Positions 1 through 5,964 are shown, counted from the stretch's first letter. The stretch: 10,627 nucleotides of DNA from Acidimicrobiia bacterium (GCA_017882945.1 JADGON010000015.1:1-10627), one strand, 5' to 3'. Numbers and translations: made by a program. Notes: generated by a model from the letters alone, not told the origin.

Positions 1-254
1 GGGCTCGTCGGTGACGAGCCCCGACACGCGCTCGCAGCCGCGCTGAAGGTCACACGCGAGGCCAACCATGGCCGGGGCAAGTCCGGCAGGCGGTCGCCGG
101 CGATGGCGGGCGGGTCGAGCAACACCTGCGACTGGTCCACCGCACAGCGCAGGTCGCCCAGGATCGGGACGGACGCGGCATGGGCCGTCGCCTGCGCCGG
201 GAGCAGGACGGCCATGGCACAGACCAGGGTCGCAAGGGATAGCGCCTTCTTCAT
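1..254 (-). CDS. Secreted protein of unknown function, 3' end cut off by window edge
   Basis: An open frame of 84 codons reads leftward from an ATG at 254 and leaves the window without a stop. The start is preceded by a GAGGGGG Shine-Dalgarno about 5-6 nt upstream. The N-terminus is a textbook Sec signal peptide: MKKALS, a hydrophobic core around residues 5-20, and an AQATAHAAS region offering A-x-A cleavage sites near residues 24-28. The mature part seen (about 57 residues) contains two cysteines, near residues 37 and 77, and a proline-rich stretch (LPDLPRPW). I do not recognise the family. It lies 131 nt beyond the ferric-reductase-like gene on the same strand, with a hairpin and a palindrome between, so it is probably a separate transcription unit. 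The signal peptide is clear; the function is unknown. Confidence 0.72.
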   Translation of the reverse strand, partial: MKKALSLATLVCAMAVLLPAQATAHAASVPILGDLRCAVDQSQVLLDPPAIAGDRLPDLPRPWLASRVTFSAAASACRGSSPTS

Positions 255-282
255 CTCGTCCCCCTCGGGCCGGTGATCCAGC

Positions 283-294
283 ACCGTCGACGGT
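283..294. promoter_or_regulatory. 12-bp perfect palindrome upstream of the secreted-protein gene
   Basis: ACCGTCGACGGT is a perfect palindrome lying 28 nt ahead of the ATG at 254. On the minus strand it overlaps a TACCGT hexamer that fits the TANNNT -10 pattern, with a CTGACC hexamer 18 nt further upstream. That placement would suit a repressor site, but short GC-rich palindromes arise easily by chance, so this is only a candidate. Confidence 0.25.
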
Positions 295-320
295 ACGAGG
301 ATCGGCTCGCGCGGGTCAGA

Positions 321-340
321 GGCCGAATCCCGATTCGGCC
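321..340 (-). terminator. Perfect hairpin after the ferric-reductase-like gene, candidate terminator
   Basis: GGCCGAAT and ATTCGGCC form a perfect 8-bp stem with a 4-nt CCCG loop, centred about 55 nt beyond the stop at 386 on the minus strand. There is no T-tract, which is common for actinobacterial terminators. It lies between the end of the redox operon and the next minus-strand gene. A protein-binding operator is the alternative reading. Confidence 0.4.
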
Positions 341-385
341 AGGGTCGCGAGTCCCGAGTCGGACCTTGGAGCCCGCGCTACGGCG

Positions 386-949
386 TCACGGAGCGTTCGC
401 GGCCGTCCGCGATGCCGAGCGCGCGGCACGGCGGGGGGACCAGATGCGTACGAGGGTCATCATGAGGACGACGGTCGCCGTGAGGAGGCAGGCCCACTGG
501 AAGACCACGTTGTGCCGGTCGGTGCCCGCAGTGAGACCGTGCACCGTCGCCACGACGAAGACGACGTAGCTCGTCAAGTGCACGGCGTGCCAGGTGCTGC
601 GAGGCAGCTTGCGCATCGCCAGGGACGTGATCTCGATGGCGAGGAGGAAGTACATCGCGACCACGCCGAGCCCGACCGCCGCGGGCTTGTAGCTGGATGC
701 GAACGGGACGATGAAGTCCTCCGGGCCGAAGCCGACGAACTGGTCGGCGGCGATGCCCACGAGGTGCACGGCGAGGAACGCTACCGACAGCCCGCCGAGG
801 AAGCGGTGCACGTCCAGCACCCAGTTGGGTGCCGGCTTCTTGAGCAGCCGGGTCGAGAGCTGAAGGCCGCCGATGACCGCAAGGGATGCGAGGGCCCACG
901 CGACGATCCCGCCGGCTCGCGCTGTGTACCACCACGTCTGTGAGCTCAC
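386..949 (-). CDS. Ferric-reductase-like transmembrane protein (putative di-heme membrane cytochrome)
   Basis: The 187-aa protein is predicted to have five membrane helices, at roughly 12-32, 50-69, 89-110, 122-140 and 148-168. Histidines H48 and H62 around helix 2, and H124 and H137 in helix 4, are 14 and 13 residues apart. This is the pairing that holds two b-hemes in the ferric reductase-like transmembrane domain family (PF01794, which includes YedZ/MsrQ). No FAD/NAD(P)H-binding domain follows, so it would be a stand-alone electron-transfer module passing electrons across the membrane to or from a partner. The start is a GTG at 949 with a weak ribosome site, 27 nt after the previous gene, suggesting coupling within a three-gene operon. 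The C-terminal tail is basic (RIWSPRRAARSASR), consistent with a cytoplasmic end. The family call is good; the electron donor and acceptor are not visible. Confidence 0.82.
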   Translation of the reverse strand: MSSQTWWYTARAGGIVAWALASLAVIGGLQLSTRLLKKPAPNWVLDVHRFLGGLSVAFLAVHLVGIAADQFVGFGPEDFIVPFASSYKPAAVGLGVVAMYFLLAIEITSLAMRKLPRSTWHAVHLTSYVVFVVATVHGLTAGTDRHNVVFQWACLLTATVVLMMTLVRIWSPRRAARSASRTAANAP

Positions 950-976
950 GGTCGGAGCCTACGGGGAAAGCTCGGG

Positions 977-1411
977 TCAGCTCCCCTTGGTCGTCGTGTG
1001 CGCGGCCGGCGCAGCGTGCGTGGTCGCCCGCGGCGTTGCCGCAACCGGCGTCGCCGTGGACGGCGCGGCGGAGGACGCCGCGGCCACCGTTGCCGTCGCG
1101 GCCGCCGGAGCGGGAGTCGCAACCGCGCTCACGTTCGCGGCGGCGACCGTCCCGGCGATCCCGAAGAACGACGCGATGCTCAGCCCGCCCAGCAGCCATC
1201 GGGTGGCTGCCGCCGGGTGACGCCGGCGCGTGCCGGGTTGCCGCGGCCGGGCCGCAGCTCGCGTCGCGACGGACGCGGTCGGGGCGGCCGCGGCAGCCTG
1301 CGTGGCGCTCGCGGTGGGGGTGGACCGCGGGGTGCGGCCCCCGGCAGCGCGGCGCGCTTGCAGACGCTTGATCCGCTCGGCCTGGTCGATGTCGTTCGTG
1401 TGGTCAGTCAT
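977..1411 (-). CDS. Single-pass membrane protein with Ala/Thr/Pro-rich tail, unknown function
   Basis: The 144-aa protein has three parts: a charged, probably cytoplasmic N-terminus (1-70, with an ERIKRLQARRAAGG basic helix and a TRRRHP stop-transfer-like cluster), one hydrophobic helix (about 72-92), and a low-complexity tail of Ala, Thr, Pro and Val to the C-terminus, presumably outside the cell. No enzymatic motif and no SGA(T/S)-type flavinylation motif are present. The ATG at 1411 has a strong AAGGAGGAC ribosome site, and the gene overlaps the end of the preceding gene by 8 nt, so the two are translationally coupled. By its position between a small membrane-anchored protein and the ferric-reductase-like protein, it could be an accessory subunit or scaffold. 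That is inference; I do not assign a domain family. Confidence 0.72.
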   Translation of the reverse strand: MTDHTNDIDQAERIKRLQARRAAGGRTPRSTPTASATQAAAAAPTASVATRAAARPRQPGTRRRHPAAATRWLLGGLSIASFFGIAGTVAAANVSAVATPAPAAATATVAAASSAAPSTATPVAATPRATTHAAPAAHTTTKGS

Positions 1412-1673
1412 CAGAGCTGTGTCCTCCTTGGGACGTGCCCGTCGTCTGGTGCTCGCTCCCGTCGCGCTCGTGGGCGCCGGAACGGGTGGAGCTGGTGATC
1501 GATGCCGTCGACGACGCGGGCGCCGCCGCGCTGACTGCGCTCGGTTGCGCCGGCGTTGCCGACGACGATTGGGCGAAGCCCAGTGCGCCGAAGTTCGCCC
1601 CGATGGCGATAGCCGCGGAGGCGAGGGTCATCGAGATTGCGGTTGCGGCGGCGACTGCGGTCTTCCGCTCCAT
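1404..1673 (-). CDS. Small exported or membrane-anchored Ser/Ala-rich protein, first gene of redox operon
   Basis: This 89-aa product begins MERKTAVAAA at an ATG preceded by GAGAGGAGCG, a good ribosome site. Residues 5-33 are hydrophobic and small-residue-rich, either an uncleaved anchor or a signal peptide with possible cleavage near GFAQSSS. The remainder is low-complexity Ser/Ala/Thr ending in an acidic/His tail (GGHSSDD). A longer reading from 1943 exists but would run through the intergenic operator and into the regulator gene on the other strand, so the internal start with its own ribosome site is preferred. It is the promoter-proximal gene of the three-gene minus-strand run and diverges from the response regulator. 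The function is unknown. An SGAH tetrapeptide near residue 65 superficially recalls flavinylation motifs but lacks the acceptor Ser/Thr. Confidence 0.68.
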   Translation of the reverse strand: MERKTAVAAATAISMTLASAAIAIGANFGALGFAQSSSATPAQPSAVSAAAPASSTASITSSTRSGAHERDGSEHQTTGTSQGGHSSDD

Positions 1674-1723
1674 TGCTCGCTCCTCTCGGTCGTGGGTGCC
1701 GGGACCGTCGGGGTCCGGCTTTC

Positions 1724-1753
1724 GTGATACCCAGACAACAGGAGGGGCGTGAA
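1724..1753 (-). promoter_or_regulatory. Candidate promoter of the small-protein/ferric-reductase operon
   Basis: On the minus strand a TATCAC hexamer (1729-1724, 4 of 6 to the -10 consensus) lies 18 bp downstream of TTCACG (1753-1748), which is also the last copy of the CTTCAYG array. An activator-recognition repeat in the -35 position is the arrangement known for PhoB-type regulators. Predicted transcription start is near 1717, giving a leader of about 44 nt that contains the ribosome site. Confidence 0.42.
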
Positions 1754-1788
1754 GGCCCGAGCGCCGGGTCCGTGAAGTGTCCATGAAG
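1748..1788. promoter_or_regulatory. Three-copy CTTCAYG operator array between divergent operons
   Basis: On the minus strand, CTTCATG (1788-1782), CTTCACG (1777-1771) and CTTCACG (1754-1748) are direct repeats with periods of 11 and 23 bp, about one and two helical turns. OmpR/PhoB-family regulators bind direct repeats of roughly 11-bp period, and such a regulator is encoded 41 bp away. The same array with the same spacings recurs ahead of apbE at 3633-3673. It sits upstream of both the minus-strand operon and the regulator itself. Confidence 0.6.
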
Positions 1789-1815
1789 GGGCGGGGGCCC
1801 CGAGGGAAGGCGGCG

Positions 1816-1829
1816 TACGCTCCCGAACG
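1816..1829 (+). promoter_or_regulatory. Candidate -10 for a leaderless regulator transcript
   Basis: TACGCT (1816-1821) fits the TANNNT -10 pattern, and the GTG start of the response regulator begins 7 nt later at 1829, where transcription would be expected to start. No properly spaced Shine-Dalgarno precedes the GTG (GAGGGAAGG at 1802-1810 is about 18 nt away). Both points favour a leaderless mRNA, a common arrangement in actinobacteria. No recognisable -35 is present, which suits activator dependence. Confidence 0.38.
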
Positions 1830-2524
1830 TGGCCAAACGTGTCCTCGTCGTCGACGACGAGAAGCGGATCCGGGAGATCGTGCGGGGCTACCTCGAGAGC
1901 GAGGGCTTCGAGGTGGCCGAAGCCGTGGACGGCGATGCGGCACTTGGCATCGCCCGGGACTGGCATCCCGATCTCGTCGTGCTCGACGTGATGATGCCCG
2001 GCCCGGATGGGATCGAGGTGCTGCGCCGGTTGCGCACCACGTCGGAGGTCCCGGTGATCCTGCTCACCGCCCGCTCGGAGGAGGTCGACACGCTCGTCGG
2101 GCTCTCGGTAGGAGCCGATGACTACATCACGAAGCCGTTCAGCCCCCGCGAGCTCGTGGCTCGCATCAAGACCGTGCTGCGCCGGGGCGCGGGTGCGCCG
2201 GCCCTTGATGCCGCCGACCGGCTGGCCTTTCGCGGGCTCCTCATCGACGTCGGTGCCCGTGAGGTCCAGTGTGTCGGTCGGCCGGTCACGCTGAGCACGC
2301 TCGAGTTCGACCTGCTGGTCGCGCTCGCTCGTGCACCCGGCCGCGTCCTTTCTCGCCGCCAGCTGCTCGAAAAGGTGTGGGGCTTCGACTTCTTCGGCGA
2401 CGAGCGGGTCGTCGACGTGCACATCCGGAGCATCCGCAAGGAGCTCGGTGACAGCGCCGATAAACCGGAGCTGATCGGCACCGTGCGCGGGGTGGGCTAC
2501 AAGTTCATCGGGATCCCGGAATGA
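1829..2524 (+). CDS. OmpR/PhoB-family DNA-binding response regulator
   Basis: The 231-aa protein has a receiver domain (about 4-115) and a winged-helix DNA-binding domain (about 130-229). Receiver landmarks are the acidic pair D9/D10, phosphoacceptor D53 in LVVLDVMMPG, switch residue T80 in LLTAR and K102 in DDYITKPF. The C-terminal half carries the OmpR signature LSTLEFDLLVALAR followed by the VVDVHIRSIRKELGD recognition segment and the TVRGVGYKF wing. The start is the GTG at 1829. The stop overlaps the kinase start as ATGA, so the pair forms one coupled unit. It is the obvious candidate to bind the CTTCAYG arrays found just upstream and ahead of apbE. Its regulon and signal are not known from sequence alone. 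Confidence 0.96.
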   Translation: MAKRVLVVDDEKRIREIVRGYLESEGFEVAEAVDGDAALGIARDWHPDLVVLDVMMPGPDGIEVLRRLRTTSEVPVILLTARSEEVDTLVGLSVGADDYITKPFSPRELVARIKTVLRRGAGAPALDAADRLAFRGLLIDVGAREVQCVGRPVTLSTLEFDLLVALARAPGRVLSRRQLLEKVWGFDFFGDERVVDVHIRSIRKELGDSADKPELIGTVRGVGYKFIGIPE

Positions 2525-3630
2525 GGGCGTGGCGACGGCTCGATGTTCGCCTCTTCGCTTCGTACGCGCTGGTGGCGTTGGTCGTCTTCGGCGCGCTCGC
2601 GGTGACCGTCCGGGTCGTCGCGTCGGCTCGCTTCGACGACGACATCAAGAGCGTCGCGGTGTCCGGGGGCCGGGAGGGCGAGTCTCACAACGTGTTCGTC
2701 GACTCGCTCGACTCGGCGCTGTGGATCGCCCTGGCTGCGAGCCTGGGTGCGGCCGCGATCGTCTCGACGCTCGTCGCCCGCAGGATCCTTCGCCCGGTGC
2801 GGGAGGTGAGGGACGCGACCCGCCGCCTGGCGAACGGGCACTACGACGAACGGGTGGCCGAACCCGGAGAGCTCGAGCTCGCGGAGCTGGCGCGCGACGT
2901 CAACCGGTTGGCGGTAGAGCTCGAGACCACCGAGCGTCGCCGGGCGCGGCTCGTCTCCGAGGTCGCCCACGAGATGCGCACACCGCTGACGACGATCGAG
3001 GGCTACGTCGAAGGGATGCTCGACGGCGTGTTCGAGCCGAACGAGGAAGTGCTCGTCGCGGTAGGGGAGGAGACGTCACGGCTGCAGCGGCTCGCTTCGG
3101 ACCTCGCCGAGCTGTCCCGCTCCGAGGAGGGCGCGATCGCGCTCCACGTGCGGGTCGTCGATCTCGGAAAGCTGGCCGCGACGACGGCCGACCGCCTGCG
3201 ACCCCAGTTCGACGAGAAGGGGGTGAACCTCGCGGTGCGGACCGGACCGCCGCTCCCGGTGGAAGTCGATCCCGATCGGATCGCGCAGGTGCTCACGAAC
3301 CTCTTCGGGAACGCGCTCACCTACACGCCCGAGGGCGGTCGCGTCGAGGTGCGGGCGAACCGTGATCACGACCAGGCGACGATCGCGGTCAGCGACACGG
3401 GCATCGGGCTCTCGCCCGAGGATCTCGAGCTCGTGTTCGACCGCTTCTACCGGGTGCACGGCCCGACCCGCCCGGCCGGCGGCAGCGGCATCGGCTTGAC
3501 GATCGCCCGGGGGCTCGCCCGGGCTCATCACGGCAACATCGAGGCCGCGTCCGACGGTGTGGGCACCGGCTCGGTCTTCACGCTCAGGCTTCCGATCGCC
3601 CGGCCGGAGCATCCCTCCGGCGACGGCTGA
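2521..3630 (+). CDS. Membrane sensor histidine kinase with HAMP domain and very short sensor loop
   Basis: In the 369-aa protein, helix 1 (about 12-34) and helix 2 (about 65-87) flank an external segment of only about 30 residues. A HAMP linker follows (88-140, with RRILRPVREV), then a dimerisation/phosphoacceptor helix with H150 in SEVAHEMRTPL. The ATPase domain has an N box at 257-264 (VLTNLFGN), a G1 box DTGIGL (292-297), an F box DRFYR (307-311) and a G2 box GGSGIGLTIA (320-329). All catalytic landmarks are intact. It is translationally coupled to the response regulator through ATGA. The tiny sensor loop suggests sensing within or near the membrane, or through a partner such as the adjacent small membrane proteins; that part is inference. 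Confidence 0.95.
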   Translation: MRAWRRLDVRLFASYALVALVVFGALAVTVRVVASARFDDDIKSVAVSGGREGESHNVFVDSLDSALWIALAASLGAAAIVSTLVARRILRPVREVRDATRRLANGHYDERVAEPGELELAELARDVNRLAVELETTERRRARLVSEVAHEMRTPLTTIEGYVEGMLDGVFEPNEEVLVAVGEETSRLQRLASDLAELSRSEEGAIALHVRVVDLGKLAATTADRLRPQFDEKGVNLAVRTGPPLPVEVDPDRIAQVLTNLFGNALTYTPEGGRVEVRANRDHDQATIAVSDTGIGLSPEDLELVFDRFYRVHGPTRPAGGSGIGLTIARGLARAHHGNIEAASDGVGTGSVFTLRLPIARPEHPSGDG

Positions 3631-3632
3631 AG

Positions 3633-3673
3633 CTTCACGGGGGCTTCATGGCGCCCGTTGCCCGGTCTTCACG
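3633..3673. promoter_or_regulatory. Three-copy CTTCAYG operator array ahead of apbE
   Basis: CTTCACG (3633-3639), CTTCATG (3644-3650) and CTTCACG (3667-3673) are direct repeats with periods 11 and 23 bp, matching the array at 1748-1788 in spacing and half-site sequence but with the CTTCATG copy in the middle. The array fills the gap between the kinase stop and apbE. The last copy ends 21 nt before the apbE ATG, and no clear -10 hexamer is visible in that interval, so how it controls apbE transcription is unclear. Confidence 0.58.
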
Positions 3674-3694
3674 GCTCGGGCGTTCACTGGAGGC

Positions 3695-4642
3695 ATGAGC
3701 ACCGAAGAGCGGATCATCAAGGTCATGGGCACCACGGCGCACGTCATCGTGGTCGATGGTGCCCCCGGGCTCGCCGATCGCGCGGTCGAGCGGCTCGAGG
3801 AGCTGGAGGCCCGCTGGAGTCGCTTCCGGGCCGATAGCGAGATCAGCCGGCTCAACGACCGGCCGGGCGTTCCCGTGCTGGTCTCGCCGTGGACCTACCA
3901 GCTCATCGAACGGGCCCTGGAAGGGTGGCGGCTCACGGCGGGTCGGTACGACCCGACACTCCTGGGCGAGCTGCGTGCAGCCGGCTACGACCGGTCGTTC
4001 GAGCTGTTGGCCGCGGGTGACGCGCCGCGCGGACCTGCTTCCAGCGTGACCCACGCCCACGCACCCTCGGTCCGGAAGGGTTCGGGCGCCGAGCAGATCG
4101 TGCTCGATCCGATCGTCGGCACCGTGACGGTGGGGCCGGACGTGGAGATCGATCCGGGTGGCATCGGGAAAGGGTTCGCCGCGGATCTCGTGGTCGAGCT
4201 CATTCTCGCCGCGGGCGCACGCGGTGCGCTCGTGAACGTCGGTGGCGACCTCCGCGCCGACGGCGCCGCTCCCGAAGGTTCGGGGTGGGTCGTCGCGATC
4301 GCCGACCCCACCGACGAAGATCGGGTTGTCGGCACGCTCGCGCTCGAGTCGGGCGCCGTGGCCTCGACGTGGCGTACGAAGCGCGCCTGGACCGCGCCCG
4401 ACGGTACACCTCGCCATCACCTCATCGACCCGGCGACCGGGCTCCCCGCCGCGAGCGGGCTCGCGGCCGTGACGGTCGTGACCGCTCGGGGCTGGCAGGC
4501 CGAGGTGCTGGCCAAAGCTGCGTTCCTCGCCGGACCGGTCGAAGGCGCGGCGTTGCTCGCCGCCAATGGTGCGTCAGGTCTTCTCGTGTCCGACGACGGG
4601 ACCGTCCACGAGGCCGGTGCTTGGGCGCAGTACCGCGTCTGA
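3695..4642 (+). CDS. apbE: FAD:protein FMN transferase, ApbE family
   Basis: ApbE enzymes use FAD to attach FMN covalently to Ser/Thr of target proteins, usually outside the cytoplasmic membrane. The 315-aa product shows the family marks in order: MGTTAHV (11-17), the SEISRLN segment (48-54), AGRYDPTLL (82-90), DPGGIGKGFAAD (153-164), GALVNVGGD (177-185) and HHLIDPATGLP (241-251). The C-terminal metal region reads QAEVLAKAAF (268-277), with Glu and Lys where many ApbE proteins have Asp and Thr; I recall this variant from actinobacterial members. No signal peptide or lipobox is visible. The start at 3695 has GGAGG immediately upstream and places the conserved MGT at residue 11; the frame is open further upstream into the kinase gene but that is not needed. 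No FMN-binding-domain substrate is encoded in the window. It follows the kinase by 64 nt holding the repeat array. Confidence 0.93.
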   Translation: MSTEERIIKVMGTTAHVIVVDGAPGLADRAVERLEELEARWSRFRADSEISRLNDRPGVPVLVSPWTYQLIERALEGWRLTAGRYDPTLLGELRAAGYDRSFELLAAGDAPRGPASSVTHAHAPSVRKGSGAEQIVLDPIVGTVTVGPDVEIDPGGIGKGFAADLVVELILAAGARGALVNVGGDLRADGAAPEGSGWVVAIADPTDEDRVVGTLALESGAVASTWRTKRAWTAPDGTPRHHLIDPATGLPAASGLAAVTVVTARGWQAEVLAKAAFLAGPVEGAALLAANGASGLLVSDDGTVHEAGAWAQYRV

Positions 4643-4771
4643 CGCATGCGACATCACTCGTCATCGCCATGCCCCTCGACGTTGGCGGTGCACAACTCGC
4701 TCCGGCGTGCGACCTCAAGGAGGGACGTTCGCCGGTCGATGGTCCGTTGACCGTCCGAGGGGAGTGGCGCC

Positions 4772-5305
4772 GTGGCCGTCATCGCTTCAGAACCCGAAGT
4801 GCAGCAACCGAGCGAGTCGAAGGCGAAGAGCGGCATGGTCTCGGCGCTCATGCTGCCGGCACTCCTTGCCGTCGCGTGGGCGTTCGCACTGAGCGGCTCG
4901 GCCCCGCCGGGCGCGGTTGCCGGCGAGGCGACGGCCATGTCCTCCCTGCGATGGATCCTCTACTTCACCGGCTTCGTCTTTCTCTTCTCGTCGGTCATGC
5001 ACTCCGTCTTCGCCAAGAGCACGGCGGCATCGATCGGATGGAAGACCAACGGATTCCAGTATGAGATCGCTGCGGTGTCCGTCGGCCTCGGTGCGGCGTG
5101 CCTCTACGCGATCTACAACGGCATCGAAGCGATGGTCACGGTCTCGCTGCCCATCGTGTCGTTTCTCTTCCTGGCCGGCGTCAACCACCTGATCGAGATC
5201 GTTCGGAAGAAGAACTACGCGCCGAACAACACGCTGATCCTCGTCTGGGACTTCGGCGTCCCGATCTCCATCGTGGCGCTGCTGATCTCGATCGGCACCT
5301 TCTGA
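4772..5305 (+). CDS. Five-helix membrane protein resembling the DUF6790 family
   Basis: The 177-aa protein has predicted membrane helices at about 22-41, 60-79, 97-117, 121-142 and 155-174. The segment MHSVFAKSTAASIGW followed by NGFQYEIAAVSVG resembles the conserved core of the uncharacterised membrane family DUF6790, including its Phe-Gln-Tyr-Glu motif and the following small-residue helix. The later VNHLIEIVRKKNYAPNN segment fits the end of that family. The start is a GTG at 4772 with GAGGGGAG about 8 nt upstream. It stands alone, 129 nt after apbE on the same strand, and converges with the next gene. That gap has a strong AAGGAGGGA at 4717-4725 followed by a three-codon ATG-GTC-CGT-TGA reading at 4739-4750, of doubtful meaning. 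The role is unknown, and the DUF assignment is from memory. Confidence 0.8.
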   Translation: MAVIASEPEVQQPSESKAKSGMVSALMLPALLAVAWAFALSGSAPPGAVAGEATAMSSLRWILYFTGFVFLFSSVMHSVFAKSTAASIGWKTNGFQYEIAAVSVGLGAACLYAIYNGIEAMVTVSLPIVSFLFLAGVNHLIEIVRKKNYAPNNTLILVWDFGVPISIVALLISIGTF

Positions 5306-5323
5306 TTCCCGCGTGTCACCTGC

Positions 5324-5349
5324 CGGGTGTGCGCGCGTAGTACCACCCG
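5324..5349. terminator. Hairpin between convergent genes, candidate bidirectional terminator
   Basis: CGGGTG (5324-5329) and CACCCG (5344-5349) can pair as a perfect 6-bp stem around a 14-nt loop in the 45-nt gap between two convergent genes. An overlapping CACC/GGTG pairing (5317-5329) competes with it. There is no T-tract. The position argues for termination; the structure is modest. Confidence 0.3.
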
Positions 5350-5350
5350 A

Positions 5351-5620
5351 CTACTCCTGAGAGAAGCTGCCTTCCGCCGCTCCGGGAACATCACCGGCGT
5401 CCGGCCCCGCAGCACCGTTGGGACCCTGGAGCAGATCGATGATCCGGTCGGTGTTGGAGCGGATCGCCGAGATGTTGCTGAACATCCACTTGGGCGGCGC
5501 GTTGTCGGGCATCGCTTCGAACTTCTGCTCCCAGTCGATGCTCGGCACCTTCGAAGCGACGAGCTTCAACAGAACCCCGACGCCGACGATCAGTCCGATG
5601 AACAGCAGGATCTTCTTCAT
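5351..5620 (-). CDS. Small single-pass membrane protein, unknown function
   Basis: The 89-aa product MKKILLFIG... has one hydrophobic N-terminal helix (about 3-24), then a polar, probably external segment of about 65 residues with a central PPKWMFSNISAI motif and a Gly/Ala/Asp-rich acidic tail. The start is the ATG at 5620 with GAGGAGCG 9 nt upstream. An upstream extension to 5686 in the same frame is Cys/Arg-rich and overlaps the end of the previous gene, so it is rejected. The helix could be a signal peptide or an anchor; VASKV offers no convincing cleavage site. It follows the 2TM-domain gene by 62 nt on the same strand and may be co-transcribed with it. I do not recognise a family. Confidence 0.72.
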   Translation of the reverse strand: MKKILLFIGLIVGVGVLLKLVASKVPSIDWEQKFEAMPDNAPPKWMFSNISAIRSNTDRIIDLLQGPNGAAGPDAGDVPGAAEGSFSQE

Positions 5621-5682
5621 GTGGCATCGCTCCTCAGCGACTCGAGAGACGGATCGTGGCGAAGCGCAGCAGGACATCGCCC

Positions 5683-5964
5683 TCACTTCATTCGACGGAG
5701 CTCGGCGTCAACGTCAGCTTCCGTGACCGGCCCCCGGATGTAGTCCCACAGGCCGAGCAGCAGCCCCACGCCCCATCCCGCGATCACCCATCCCGGCCAG
5801 AAGTAGCCGGCCCCGGTCAGCGCCCAGACGCCGACGAGAAATGCGTTGACCACGACGTAAGCGACCACGCCGCCCTGGAGGTTGCGACGCTTCTGCACCC
5901 GCTTTCGGGCCGCATCCCGCTCGGTGTCGGTCGATGCTTCAGGCGCCCCGGTCACGTCATCCAT
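5683..5964 (-). CDS. 2TM domain-containing small membrane protein
   Basis: The 93-aa protein has an acidic N-terminus, then ARKRVQKRRNLQGGVVAYVVVNAFLV..., a helix at about 33-52, a short GAGYFWPGW turn and a second helix at about 56-75, closing with WDYIRGPVTEADVDAELRRMK. The basic stretch leading into helix 1, the VNAFLV...W turn with FWPGW, and the charged C-terminal helix match the 2TM domain (PF13239), seen alone or fused to kinases and regulators. Its biochemical role is unknown. The ATG at 5964 has GGAGGACG as ribosome site about 5 nt upstream. A possible 30-codon reading frame ends inside its start region. Confidence 0.8.
   Translation of the reverse strand: MDDVTGAPEASTDTERDAARKRVQKRRNLQGGVVAYVVVNAFLVGVWALTGAGYFWPGWVIAGWGVGLLLGLWDYIRGPVTEADVDAELRRMK

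Noticed and set aside
68..943. A 291-codon plus-strand open frame across the first kilobase
   Set aside because: It is antisense to the secreted-protein start and the ferric-reductase-like gene, has a Gly/Arg/Pro-rich composition, and spans the intergenic hairpin.
3576..3582. An extra CTTCACG inside the kinase coding sequence, and single copies at 5614-5620, 7660-7666 and near 8252
   Set aside because: They are solitary, lie in coding sequence or over start codons (ATGAAG or CTTCATG), and lack the 11/23 bp periodicity of the two arrays.
3557..3694. Upstream extension of apbE into the kinase gene
   Set aside because: The frame is open, but the ATG at 3695 has an adjacent GGAGG and places the conserved MGT motif at the expected N-terminal position; the extension would also translate the operator array.
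4717..4750. Strong ribosome-site-like AAGGAGGGA followed by a three-codon ATG-GTC-CGT-TGA reading
   Set aside because: The spacing of 13 nt is long, the peptide is trivial, and there is no supporting hairpin or conserved element; it is noted only within the entry for the downstream gene.
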